From positions 1,116,001 to 1,180,000 of the forward strand of contig OY764147.1 of the NCBI GenBank assembly GCA_963668115.1: a DNA stretch of 64,000 nucleotides, given 5' to 3'. Numbering within the stretch: position 1 is the first letter of the stretch; the number at the start of each line of letters is the position of its first letter. The stretch comes from Plut-88900 sp963668115. GTDB taxonomy: Bacteria; Chloroflexota; Dehalococcoidia; Plut-88900. Shown one piece after another: positions 42,538 through 51,279 of this stretch. A model generated the notes under the pieces. It did not search any database, was not told the DNA's origin, and worked only from the letters and a program-made list of their open reading frames with translations. The position numbers and the translations under genes were made by a program.

Positions 42538-43854
42538 TTGGACCCGACCACCGACCCCGTGACAATGGAAAAAATCGTGTCCCTTTGCAAGCGGCGCGGC
42601 ATCATATTTCAGAACTCTGAGATTTACGGAGGGCTCGGGAGTGTGTGGGACTATGGGCCTTTGGGCGTGGAGCTAAAGCGCAACGTCAAGGATGCCTGGT
42701 GGCGGTCCATGGTCCAGCAGAGGAGCGACGTGATGGGCCTGGACTCTGCAATCCTGATGCACCCTCGGGTGTGGGAGGCCAGCGGGCACCTGGACAACTT
42801 CGCAGACCCGCTGGTCGAGTGTCGGGAGTGCAACCAGCGCTGGCGAGACGATGCCCTGATCGATGGCCGCTGCCCAAACTGCAACGGCGAGGTCGGCGAA
42901 GCGCGGATGTTCAACCTGATGTTCAAGAGCTTCATGGGGCCCGTGGAAGACGATGCTGCGATAGTCTACCTGCGCCCGGAGACTGCACAGGGGATATTCG
43001 TCAACTTTGAAAACGTGCTCAACTCCACCCGGAAGCGCCTTCCGTTCGGTATAGCGCAGATCGGGAAGTCCTTCCGCAACGAGATCACGCCCGGGAATTT
43101 CACCTTCAGGACGCGGGAGTTCGAGCAGATGGAAATGGAGTATTTCGTGATGCCGGAGGAAGCTGACGCATCACTGCAATACTGGGTAGAGCGACGATTC
43201 CAATGGTACCTGGACCTCGGGGTGCGGGCCGAGAACTTGCGGCTCCGCTGGCATGATCCCGACGAACTTGCCCACTATGCCAAAGCCACCGCCGATGTCG
43301 AGTATCTGTTCCCGATGGGATGGTCAGAGCTGGAAGGGATTGCCAACCGGACGGACTTCGACCTGCTGCAACACTCCAAGACCAGCGGGAAATCACTGAC
43401 AGTGTTCGATGAGCCGAACAAGAGGCATGTCACGCCCTACGTGATTGAACCGTCGGGTGGGGTGGACCGGGCCACGCTGGCCTTCCTGGTGGACTCCTAC
43501 AGGGAGGAGGAGGTGCGGGGGGAGATGCGGGTGCTGCTGAAACTGCACAAAGACCTGTGCCCCGTGCAGGTAGCCGTCCTGCCTTTGAGTCGCAACCAGC
43601 GCTTACTGCCGCTGTCACAACAGGTCTTCGATGCCGTTAGGACCAATTTCCGGGCCCAGTACGACGACGCCCAGTCCATCGGGAGGAGGTACCGACGACA
43701 GGACGAAATCGGAACACCGCTTTGCGTCACTGTCGATTTCGACTCGCTGGACGACCATGCGGTGACCATAAGAGACCGGGATACGATGGGCCAGTCTCGG
43801 GTACCGATTGAGGGATTGGCAGAAGCGTTGAGGCAACACCTCGCCGGTCTATGA
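42538..43854 (+). CDS. glyS: Glycine-tRNA ligase, dimeric alpha2 type
   Basis: A 438-residue class II synthetase. It carries KIVSLCKRRGIIFQNSEIYGG, a zinc-type insert (CRECNQRW...CPNCNGE near residues 95-120), motif 2 as IGKSFRNEITPGNFTFRTREF, and motif 3 within RATLAFLVDSY. It charges tRNA-Gly and is essential. The start is a TTG at 42538 behind AGGAGG; the first ATG is 9 codons in. It follows the toxin-antitoxin pair on the same strand by 24 bp, though its own promoter is expected. Confidence 0.95.
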   Translation: MDPTTDPVTMEKIVSLCKRRGIIFQNSEIYGGLGSVWDYGPLGVELKRNVKDAWWRSMVQQRSDVMGLDSAILMHPRVWEASGHLDNFADPLVECRECNQRWRDDALIDGRCPNCNGEVGEARMFNLMFKSFMGPVEDDAAIVYLRPETAQGIFVNFENVLNSTRKRLPFGIAQIGKSFRNEITPGNFTFRTREFEQMEMEYFVMPEEADASLQYWVERRFQWYLDLGVRAENLRLRWHDPDELAHYAKATADVEYLFPMGWSELEGIANRTDFDLLQHSKTSGKSLTVFDEPNKRHVTPYVIEPSGGVDRATLAFLVDSYREEEVRGEMRVLLKLHKDLCPVQVAVLPLSRNQRLLPLSQQVFDAVRTNFRAQYDDAQSIGRRYRRQDEIGTPLCVTVDFDSLDDHAVTIRDRDTMGQSRVPIEGLAEALRQHLAGL

Positions 43855-43932
43855 AGCGGTCCGATTCTCAAGCCATAGCTAGCCGCGTCAAAGACGCCGC
43901 AGAGCAGGAGCCCGTCAATCAGGAGCAACCCT

Positions 43933-44994
43933 ATGAAGATTTTCGACTACATGGATGAGTACGGCTACGAGGAGCTGGCCTTCTATACAGACGAGGCTGC
44001 CGGCCTGAGGGCGCTTGTCTGCATTCACGACACGACCCTCGGGCCGGCATGCGGAGGGACCCGGATGTGGCCTTTCGCCACGGAAGAAGAGGCGATCATC
44101 GACGTTCTGAGGCTCGCCCGGGCGATGACCTACAAATCGTCGCTGGCGGGGTTGGACTATGGCGGAGGGAAGGCTGTCATCATTGCGGACTCGACCACAG
44201 ACAAGTCAGAGGCCCTCTTCCGCGCCCATGGGCGATTCGTGGACACCCTGGGAGGTCGGTACTTCACTACGGAGGATGTCGGGATTGTAGCCGAGGACGT
44301 GGTGAACATGCGGAAGGAGACGCGCTATGCCGTCGGGCTGCCGGAGTTCCACGGGGGGCTGGGAGGGGCGGAGGTGATCACGGGTTATGGCATCTACCGG
44401 GGGGCACAGGCGTGCATGAAAGAGCTGACGGGTTCGGACTCGCTTGAGGGCAGGACGGTGGCCATACAGGGTTTCGGGAAGGTAGCGTACCACTATGCCC
44501 GACACCTGAAGGAAGACGGGGCCCGGATTATTGCTGCGGACATCAACGAAACTCGCATCGCAGAAGCTGCGGGCATGGGGGCCAAAATCGTGGCGCCGGA
44601 GGAGATTCACGCGGTCGAATGTGACATCTTCTCGCCGTGTGCACTGGGCGGGGTGTTGAATGACGAGACGATACCGCAGATCAAGGCTCCAATAGTGGCA
44701 GGGGCGGCCAACAACCAGCTGAAGGAGCCTCGGCACGCCGAGGCGCTTGCCGAGGCCGGCATCCTCTACGCACCCGACTACGCTATCAACCCTGGCGGCG
44801 TCATAACAGTCGCCTGCGAAATAGAGGGTAAAAGCAAGGATGCAGCCCTGGAGCGGATTGGCAGGGTCCATGACACACTGCTGGATATATTCGCCCAGGC
44901 AAAGGCTGATGGCATTACTACCGCAGAGGCTGCTGACCGGATGGCGGAGGAGCGGATTCGGAGTGTGGCGGGGGTGAAGAAGATCAGCCGGTAA
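43933..44994 (+). CDS. Leu/Phe/Val/Glu dehydrogenase family protein
   Basis: A 353-residue amino-acid dehydrogenase. The substrate-domain block GPACGGTRMWPF and MTYKSSLAGLDYGGGKAVI carry the binding lysines. The Rossmann domain shows VAIQGFGKVAYHYARHL near residue 180. The length and the TYKS-GLDYGGGK arrangement point to the leucine dehydrogenase subgroup. It would deaminate branched-chain amino acids with NAD. A 35-codon frame from 43852 overlaps the stop of glyS but is probably not a gene. The ATG has AGGAGC upstream. Confidence 0.92.
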   Translation: MKIFDYMDEYGYEELAFYTDEAAGLRALVCIHDTTLGPACGGTRMWPFATEEEAIIDVLRLARAMTYKSSLAGLDYGGGKAVIIADSTTDKSEALFRAHGRFVDTLGGRYFTTEDVGIVAEDVVNMRKETRYAVGLPEFHGGLGGAEVITGYGIYRGAQACMKELTGSDSLEGRTVAIQGFGKVAYHYARHLKEDGARIIAADINETRIAEAAGMGAKIVAPEEIHAVECDIFSPCALGGVLNDETIPQIKAPIVAGAANNQLKEPRHAEALAEAGILYAPDYAINPGGVITVACEIEGKSKDAALERIGRVHDTLLDIFAQAKADGITTAEAADRMAEERIRSVAGVKKISR

Positions 44995-45093
44995 CACGGG
45001 CTATCACTCAGCCTGGTGTCGGCAGCAAGACGCCCCTCCCATTCCGTTCTTGAGACCCTTCGACTCCGCTCAGGGGGAACGGAATCCCCCAGC

Positions 45094-45846
45094 CTAGGGT
45101 TCGCGGATCTTGGTGCGGGCGTCGTGGGGGTAGGTGTTGGTCTCTATCATGCGGGTCTTGACTGCGGTGCGGAGCAGGTAGAGTTCCTCATGGGAGATTT
45201 GGGGTGTCATGGGTGCTTGAGCGCCGCCGCCTTTGATGGGGAGGTCGAAGCCCGTGTTGTCCCTCACTTCTTCCAGTGTGTGACCCTGATGCACCGAGGC
45301 TAATTCAAGCTGCGCCGACTCGCGGGAGAGCTCCATGCGGGCCATGGGAGTTACAACTATCACCTCTTTGTTGCGGCGGGTGAAGCCCTCGGGGGAGGAG
45401 GCGGAGGCAGAAACGTAATCTACTTTTTCGACGAAGGTGCGCCTATCATGGCGGGTGCGGAAGAGTACGACCCTCGGGACGGCGTAGTAGAGGAGGCCGG
45501 AGCCGTATTGGCCGGGCATCCTGACGTCAGGGGCGTCGGGATCTCCGATGAGCTGAAGGTTGAAGTTAGCCTCGCGGTCTATCTCAATGCCGCTCAAGAA
45601 GAAGAGGTCAAGCTTGCCCCGCTGGGCGAGGTAGTGGAAGTCCTTGCCGCCCACGAAGGGGTTGTAGTAGTCGCTGTCGAGGACGATGAACTCGCCGTTG
45701 GGTGCGTGGGAGGCCTCGGCGAGGAGGAGGGCGCAGGCGGGTATGAAGGAGAGGGCGCCACAGGCGGAGGTCTCCCAGTCCCGCACCTCCCGGGACAGGA
45801 GGACGGCCATGAACTCTTCGAAAGTGCAGTCGGGGGAGGGGGTCAC
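45094..45846 (-). CDS. CoA-transferase subunit beta (glutaconate/3-oxoacid type)
   Basis: A 250-residue beta subunit of a heteromeric CoA-transferase. FFLSGIEIDREANFNLQLIGD and the glycine-rich PGQYGSG are family features. It overlaps the alpha-subunit frame by one base (45846), so the two are one operon. It moves CoA between short acyl groups. Because the alpha frame has an internal stop, the activity of this operon is in doubt. Confidence 0.85.
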   Translation of the reverse strand: MTPSPDCTFEEFMAVLLSREVRDWETSACGALSFIPACALLLAEASHAPNGEFIVLDSDYYNPFVGGKDFHYLAQRGKLDLFFLSGIEIDREANFNLQLIGDPDAPDVRMPGQYGSGLLYYAVPRVVLFRTRHDRRTFVEKVDYVSASASSPEGFTRRNKEVIVVTPMARMELSRESAQLELASVHQGHTLEEVRDNTGFDLPIKGGGAQAPMTPQISHEELYLLRTAVKTRMIETNTYPHDARTKIREP

Positions 45847-46715
45847 TAGCCAACCGCGACGGGCACTTCGACGCCCTGGCCCCTGGCCCGGCAGTATGAT
45901 TCATGGTCTCTGAAGGCAAAGACCTCGGCGGCGAGGTAGTCCTGGAAGGCCTCGTCGGATGAGGAAGCTTCCAAGTACTTCTTCATTTCGTCAACGTCCA
46001 TAGCGTAATGTCCGGGGCAGGCACTGGGGTATGCCCCGAAGGGAGCGGGGGCCACGGCCTTGACGTGGATGGCCGGAATGTAAGTGCCGGAGGGATCGTC
46101 GGGGGAGACCTGGTCGACGATCTCCTCGACAGTGACGATGACCCTGTCCGAGGCTTGGGCTAGCATGAGAGCTTCGCCGCCTTTCTTGACCAGCACGTTG
46201 CCTCGCCTGTCGGCCTTTGTGCCGTGGAAGAGGGCGACGTCGGGGTTGATGGCCTTGGCCATAACTATGGGCTCGGAGGGGTTGAAGGGGTTGGGTGCGA
46301 TGGTGAAGTCGTCACGTTCGGAGATAACGTCGCTGTTGGCGTAGCCGAGGGTCGGGACGAAGGGGATACCCATTGATCCAGCCTGGACCATGCTGTAGAG
46401 GACGCCTCAGGTGTTGTCCTTCATCTTGATGCGGCCCTCCTTCTGGAGGCGCAGGTAGTTGGGGGCGACACGGGCGAAGGGCTGGAAGTTGAAGTCGCAG
46501 GTCTCAACGGTGGCGGTGCGCCCGGCCCCGACCAGGAAGTCGAGGTTCATGGAAGCGCCGACCACGCCGACGGTGTTGAGCTCCGTGGTCTCGCCGCGGA
46601 CGATTTCGCGGAGGAGGGCCATGGGTGTGTTGTCCAGGCCGCCCATCATTATCACCTTGTCGCCGGTGCGGACGAGGTTTGCAGCTCGATTGAGGGATAC
46701 GAGTTTTTCTCTCAT
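45846..46715 (-). pseudogene. CoA-transferase subunit alpha, interrupted by an in-frame TGA
   Basis: The reading frame is continuous on both sides of one TGA at 46407-46409. The first part (46410-46715, 102 residues) holds the start (MREKLVSLNRAANLVRTGDKV) and GGLDNTPMALLREI. The second part (45846-46406) contains MVQAGSMGIPFVPTLGY, ALFHGTKADRRGNVL and the C-terminal helices. Nothing else is missing. It is a recent nonsense mutation, a sequencing error, or read through. A second ATG at 46391 lies just after the stop and could restart translation. It overlaps the upstream PLD gene by 4 bp. Confidence 0.8.
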
Positions 46716-47500
46716 TTCACCTTTCCTTTTTCAAGCGATTTCTCTACCGCCGACTTGAAATCGATTTCGTACCTGTACTTTTCCCAGCATTCCTTGCAAG
46801 CGGGCTTTTTTAGGCTTGCCTTGTGTGGCTTGCCGCATATGTGGCAATAGCTCTCTGGTTGTTTAATAGTCTGATTTGACTGATGCCACCAATGGGAGCA
46901 TCTCGGGCAGTAGGGCTCCAACTTACTGGAGTAGATAAGGATGCGGTTATGGCAACGAATGCAGAAGCCCATCGCGGAAAATGTGGCCTTCTTGACCTGG
47001 GTATTTGAAGTTTTTGACTTGGCGGAGGCCTTTGGGGATTCTTTAGATTCGGGTTTCGGCTGCTTTTTAGCCTTCGGGGATTGCTTCTCCCCTATTTCCT
47101 CCCAGTGAAGCACCTCTTTAATGACATCTTCGTAGAGTTTCTCGTCGTCGTCTCTAGTTACCAGAATTCCCATTTCTTCGTTGTTTATCTGGGAGTGTTC
47201 GTACAAGTTCATCGAGGTAACGAGTGCCTTGTCTTCGTTTAGATAGCACTTTGCGTGGAGGTTCTTAACGAAAATCTTCGTCACGTCTCTCACTTCAAGG
47301 AGACTCTTCGCCTGAGGTTGGTTCTTGTCTTTGCCATATATCACGACGACTTCCACATCGTTAGTCTTCCGCTTTAGGCGCTCTAGGATGTTCTCATCGG
47401 CTTTAATGTATGGGCTTACTAGGACAATCCTTTCTTTCGCGCCCATCACGATGTCTTCAATCTCAGCTACACACTGAGTGCGTCTACAAAGTTGGGACAT
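46712..47500 (-). CDS. Phospholipase D-like nuclease domain with C-terminal zinc ribbons
   Basis: A 262-residue protein. A single HKD motif lies at LHAKCYLNEDKALVTSMNL (H82, K84, D90), the usual site for a phosphodiester-cutting PLD enzyme, which acts as a dimer. A basic low-complexity linker (residues 138-170, rich in K, P and S) leads to two CxxC pairs (180/183 and 198/201). Two further pairs at 219/222 and 235/238 make a second ribbon. Zinc ribbons suggest nucleic-acid binding. AT-rich codons suggest transfer. The last codons overlap the CoA-transferase start. A role in defence or DNA repair is inference. Confidence 0.8.
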   Translation of the reverse strand: MSQLCRRTQCVAEIEDIVMGAKERIVLVSPYIKADENILERLKRKTNDVEVVVIYGKDKNQPQAKSLLEVRDVTKIFVKNLHAKCYLNEDKALVTSMNLYEHSQINNEEMGILVTRDDDEKLYEDVIKEVLHWEEIGEKQSPKAKKQPKPESKESPKASAKSKTSNTQVKKATFSAMGFCIRCHNRILIYSSKLEPYCPRCSHWWHQSNQTIKQPESYCHICGKPHKASLKKPACKECWEKYRYEIDFKSAVEKSLEKGKVK

Positions 47501-47607
47501 TTTTAATCTTCTTCCCTGATTGGGAGTGCGAGTTCCGAGTCAATTCCCAGGCTCAGGGTATAGACGGGAATTTCGGGTGTCAAGAATGCCATCCGACCCC
47601 GTTCCCT

Positions 47608-50004
47608 CTAGGTCGGGGTGCGGGCGCGGGCGCCGCCGAGTCGGGCCTGGACCCGACGCCAAACCATCCTGAATTCACCCTTTTCCCACATTACAAGCAC
47701 CTGCGGACCGATAAGCATGGAGCTGTAGGTGCCAGCTAGGACACCGATGAGCAGGACAAGGATGAACGGGAGCAACGTACCACCACCAAACAGGACGAGG
47801 GCGAGCAGGGTAAACAGGGTTGTGAGGCTAGTGTTGACTGATCGGCCCATGGTCTCAAGAAGGCTGTTGTTGACCGTCGTCTCAAAGGGATCGCCGGTGC
47901 GCCTGAGCATGTTCTCCCTGATGCGGTCGAAGACGACGATGGTGTTGTTGATGCTGTAGCCGATGACGGCAAGGATAGCCGTGATGACCATGGTGTTGAG
48001 TTCCACGCCGAAGATCTTGCCGAGCAGGGAGAAGAGGCCCAGGACGATCAGGACGTCGTGGGCGAGGGCGAATACGGCCGCGGCGCTGTAGCGGAAGAAG
48101 TGGGGCATCTTGCGGAAAGCCCACGCTATGTAAAGGAATATGCCGATTATGGCGAAGAACACGGCCAACGCCGCGTTGCGCACCATCTCGGCGGCGACGA
48201 TGGGGGAGACGAAGTCCACCTCGAAGCGGTCTATGCTGGTGGCGCCGAATCGTTGGGCGAAGGCCTGCTGGATAAGCTGGCTGTCGGAAGGTCCGACGTT
48301 GCCATCCTGGTCGATCTCTCCCTGGCCGAGGGACTCGGTGCGGATGAGGAAGGCGTTGGACTCCAGGGCCTGGACTATGGCGTCGCCATGACCAAGCTCC
48401 TCCAACTCTTGCCGCACCGCCGTTACCGTAACTTCCCCACCTGAAAGCGTGTCGCGGTCAGCGGGGTTGATGAAGCGGACTTCAATGGTGGAGCCGCTGG
48501 AGAACTCGATGCCGGTGTTGAAGGCCGGAGGGAAGATGAGGGACACGATGCCGGGTAGAAGGACTGCGCCAGAGATTGCGAAGTACCAGAAGCGCCTGTC
48601 GACGACGTTTATGCGCCGGCCGGGGGTGGGGTTCTGGGGGGTGTCTGCAACAGTCTTGCTCACGCCGAACGCTCCGGGCCTGTCCTGGGCCCAAGAGCCG
48701 ACGAAGAAGCGGAGGAAGCTTCGGGTCACGAACATGGCGGAGAACATGCTGGTGACTATGCCAATGGCGAGGGTGATGGCGAAGCCCGTGACCAGGGGCG
48801 TGCCCAGCTTGTCGCCGAACCACCAGAGGATAGCACAGGTAATCAGAGTAGAGACGTTGCTGTCTCGGATGGCCACCCAAGCGCGGTTGAAACCGGCTTC
48901 GATGGCGACCCGGAGGCTGCGGCCCGCGCGCAACTCTTCTTTCAGACGTTCGAAGATGAGGACGTTGGCGTCTACGGCCATGCCGATGGAGAGGATAAAG
49001 CCAGCGATTCCGGAGAGGGTAAGAGTCACGGGAAGCAGCTTGAAGGTGGACAGGACCACGAGGCCATAGACGATTAGGGCGCCCGCCGACAGCATACCCG
49101 GCAACCTGTAGTAGACCATCAGGAACCCCAGCACCAGCAACAGCCCGACGATTCCCGCTATAAGGCTCTTGTTCACGGACTCGGCGCCGAGGGTGGCGTC
49201 CACGTCCTGTTCGCGGATGAGCTGGATGGGGATGGGGAGGGCGCCGGCGTTGAGTTGGATGGCGAGGTCGTCGGCCTGTTCGATGCTGAGGCCCGTAATT
49301 ACACCGTTCCTGGATATGACCGCCTGGACTACGGGGTCGGAGATCAGGAGGCCGTCCAGGTGGATGCCGAGGGGCTGGTTGAGGAGCCTGCTGGTGATGT
49401 TTTCGAACATTCTGGCGCCTTCGCTGTTGAACTCGAAGGCGACCTGGGGGAGATTGGTGCTGGGATCCAGCACGACCTGGGAGTTGGGGAGCATGTACTC
49501 GCCGGTGAGGGGGACAAGCTGGCCGCTGTCATTTGGAGCAAGGACGGGGTCCCAGATGATGCTGCCGGTCTGGGGGTCGGTGACGAAAGTGCCGTCCTCC
49601 TGGCGTCTCTGCTCCCGGAAGTCGAGTTGGGCGGTGCGGCCAATCAGTTCCTTCGCTCGCTCCACGTCCCGGATGCCGGGGATCTGGACCATGATCCGGT
49701 CGTCGCCGACGCGCTGGACGATGGGTTCGGAGACGCCAAAGGCGTCGACGCGGTTGCGGATGATGCTGATGACGCCATCGACCTGGGATTCGGTAACGGT
49801 TTCGCCTTCGGGGGGTTGGGCTTCGTAGACGAGGTGGGTGCCGCCGCGGATGTCAAGGCCCTGGCGGAAGCCGACCCTGTCAATGCCGGGCGTTTTGTCG
49901 GGGAGCAGCACCACCAAGGCTGCAATAAAGATGAGGGCGATCATCATCAGCCGAAGGGTATTTCCCTTCGGGATGAGCCTGTATAGCCTGAGCAGCGCTA
50001 GCAA
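47608..50004 (-). CDS. secDF: Protein translocase SecDF, fused in one chain
   Basis: A 798-residue protein combining SecD (residues about 1-430) and SecF (about 470-790). SecD features: GFRQGLDIRGGTHLVYE, the P1 periplasmic domain, and the VKKSLIAGIVGLLL and GSTVDANVLIFERLKEE-like blocks (AVDANVLIFERLKEE). SecF features: NTGIEFSSGSTIEV and GYSINNTIVVFDRIREN. It uses the proton gradient to finish protein export. Separate genes are commoner than the fusion. The start is a TTG at 50004. def lies 120 bp upstream on the same strand. Confidence 0.94.
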   Translation of the reverse strand: MLALLRLYRLIPKGNTLRLMMIALIFIAALVVLLPDKTPGIDRVGFRQGLDIRGGTHLVYEAQPPEGETVTESQVDGVISIIRNRVDAFGVSEPIVQRVGDDRIMVQIPGIRDVERAKELIGRTAQLDFREQRRQEDGTFVTDPQTGSIIWDPVLAPNDSGQLVPLTGEYMLPNSQVVLDPSTNLPQVAFEFNSEGARMFENITSRLLNQPLGIHLDGLLISDPVVQAVISRNGVITGLSIEQADDLAIQLNAGALPIPIQLIREQDVDATLGAESVNKSLIAGIVGLLLVLGFLMVYYRLPGMLSAGALIVYGLVVLSTFKLLPVTLTLSGIAGFILSIGMAVDANVLIFERLKEELRAGRSLRVAIEAGFNRAWVAIRDSNVSTLITCAILWWFGDKLGTPLVTGFAITLAIGIVTSMFSAMFVTRSFLRFFVGSWAQDRPGAFGVSKTVADTPQNPTPGRRINVVDRRFWYFAISGAVLLPGIVSLIFPPAFNTGIEFSSGSTIEVRFINPADRDTLSGGEVTVTAVRQELEELGHGDAIVQALESNAFLIRTESLGQGEIDQDGNVGPSDSQLIQQAFAQRFGATSIDRFEVDFVSPIVAAEMVRNAALAVFFAIIGIFLYIAWAFRKMPHFFRYSAAAVFALAHDVLIVLGLFSLLGKIFGVELNTMVITAILAVIGYSINNTIVVFDRIRENMLRRTGDPFETTVNNSLLETMGRSVNTSLTTLFTLLALVLFGGGTLLPFILVLLIGVLAGTYSSMLIGPQVLVMWEKGEFRMVWRRVQARLGGARARTPT

Positions 50005-50124
50005 CTAAAGTGTCCGCCGGAGCATGGGGAATGGTGTGTCAAAACTGTTGTAAGCCGCGCATTGCGGAAATTTGTTAGTGAATGTTAGCACAATAGGCGC
50101 GGTGATGCCGCAAGATGCGAGCAT

Positions 50125-50616
50125 TCAGTCGGCTTCCTCCTCTTCGGCGGGGGTGTACTTGTGGAGTTTGTCCATGCTTTCCAGCAGGTCGGTGTAGAGG
50201 GCGCCCTGGATGTGGCCGACCTCGTGCTCGAGGGCCTGGGCGAGGAGGTCGGTGGCCTTGATGCGCACCTCCTTGCCGTCCAGGTTCAGGCCTTTGGCGA
50301 CAACGGTCTCGGCGCGCTTTATTTCGCCGCGGTAGCCGGGGATGCTGAGACAGCCTTCGTTGACGTCCCGCTCGCCGGACTTCTTGACGATTTCGGGATT
50401 GATGAGGGTGATGATCTCCTCGTCGGGTATGCCGATGACGATGACACGGAGGGAAACCCCTACCTGGGGAGCGGCGATGCCGACGCCATCGTATTCGTGC
50501 ATGCTCTCGACCATATCCCCGGCGAGCTTCTTGATGTAGGAGTCGATGGCGCGGACGCGCTTGGCCCTCAGTCGGAGAATTGGGTCTGGGGTGACTCTAA
50601 GCGGAAGTACGGCCAA
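50125..50616 (-). CDS. def: Peptide deformylase
   Basis: A 163-residue peptide deformylase. All three motifs are intact: GVGIAAPQVG near 46-55, EGCLSIPG near 88-95 (with the metal cysteine), and HEVGH near 130-134. It removes the formyl group from nascent proteins. The start is a TTG at 50616. Copy 3 of the structured RNA ends about 198 bp upstream on the same strand. Confidence 0.95.
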   Translation of the reverse strand: MAVLPLRVTPDPILRLRAKRVRAIDSYIKKLAGDMVESMHEYDGVGIAAPQVGVSLRVIVIGIPDEEIITLINPEIVKKSGERDVNEGCLSIPGYRGEIKRAETVVAKGLNLDGKEVRIKATDLLAQALEHEVGHIQGALYTDLLESMDKLHKYTPAEEEEAD

Positions 50617-50813
50617 GGAGCGCCTCTGGGGCGGGAAGGATGATCAAGTATGGCACGGGCATCGGGACAATTCTAAGAAATGGGGTTGTGTGTGTAAAGG
50701 TCATGTACCCGATGGGTGGGCCGGTGACGCCTCGGAGTTTTATTCAGTCCTCCTGAGGCGGATCTTCGATTGTGGGGTTTTAGTTTTCAGTTCTTTTTGT
50801 TTTGGAGGGGGTC

Positions 50814-51222
50814 GGCGATGGAAGGTCCGGGACTCAGTTTTCAGGGGGCGGGAGGCCAGCCTGGTTCAGCCCCGTGTTCCTCTGTCACATGGCAGACAAG
50901 CGAGGGGAACCCCCGCCTGAGGGCGTCTCTACCACCAGTTTTCAGTTCTTCCCAGCCCACTCGGAGGGGCGGGAGGGTGTTTTCTCGCTGCCGTCGCTGG
51001 GTTAATGGGAATCTCCGAAGGGAACGACGGGGGAGATGTTCCAAGGGCCGTAAAGCCCGAGTTTTTCGGCAGGGCTCCTTTAATGAGGAGCGTGCAGTTT
51101 AGTGTTGTGGACCTTCCATCGCCTGGATGGACAGGGAAGGGGCACGGGACCCGTGTGGGGTCGGGTGGGCTTCCCTGGGTTTCTGGTTCCTCCTTGTGTT
51201 ACCGGATTAGTGTTCGCGAACG
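50814..51222 (-). ncRNA. Candidate structured RNA, copy 3
   Basis: On the minus strand the start point would be near 51222. AAGGAGG is at 51189-51195, again without a start codon. P0 pairs CAGGGAAG (51170-51177) with CTTCCCTG (51132-51139). P1 pairs GGCGATGGAAGGTCC (51109-51123) with GGACCTTCCATCGCC (50814-50828), 15 perfect base pairs. In copies 1 and 2 the distal part is AGACGC with GCGTCT, so the change to AGGTCC with GGACCT is compensated on both strands. The interior is about 280 nt. CTGAAAACT occurs three times on the minus strand (two inside P1, one after it). A TCGAAGATCCGCC...GACTGAAT module follows. def is 198 bp downstream. Confidence 0.65.
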
Positions 51223-51228
51223 GAGGGT

Positions 51229-51257
51229 ATGATAACGCCTTTGCTCAGGTGTGTCAA
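51229..51257 (-). promoter_or_regulatory. Promoter of structured RNA element, copy 3
   Basis: On the minus strand TTGACA (51252-51257), 17 bp, TATCAT (51229-51234). The spacer (CACCTGAGCAAAGGCGT) differs from copy 2 by three bases. A conserved GTACATTTGC block precedes the -35 in all copies. Confidence 0.8.
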
Positions 51258-51279
51258 GCAAATGTACGGGTTTGAGGGG

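Noticed and set aside
43852..43959. 35-codon frame overlapping the glyS stop
   Set aside because: It is very short, runs into the next gene in another phase and has no recognisable feature; probably only spacer.
46407..46409. Selenocysteine at the in-frame TGA
   Set aside because: No convincing SECIS hairpin follows, CoA-transferase alpha subunits are not known selenoproteins, and no Sec gene is visible.
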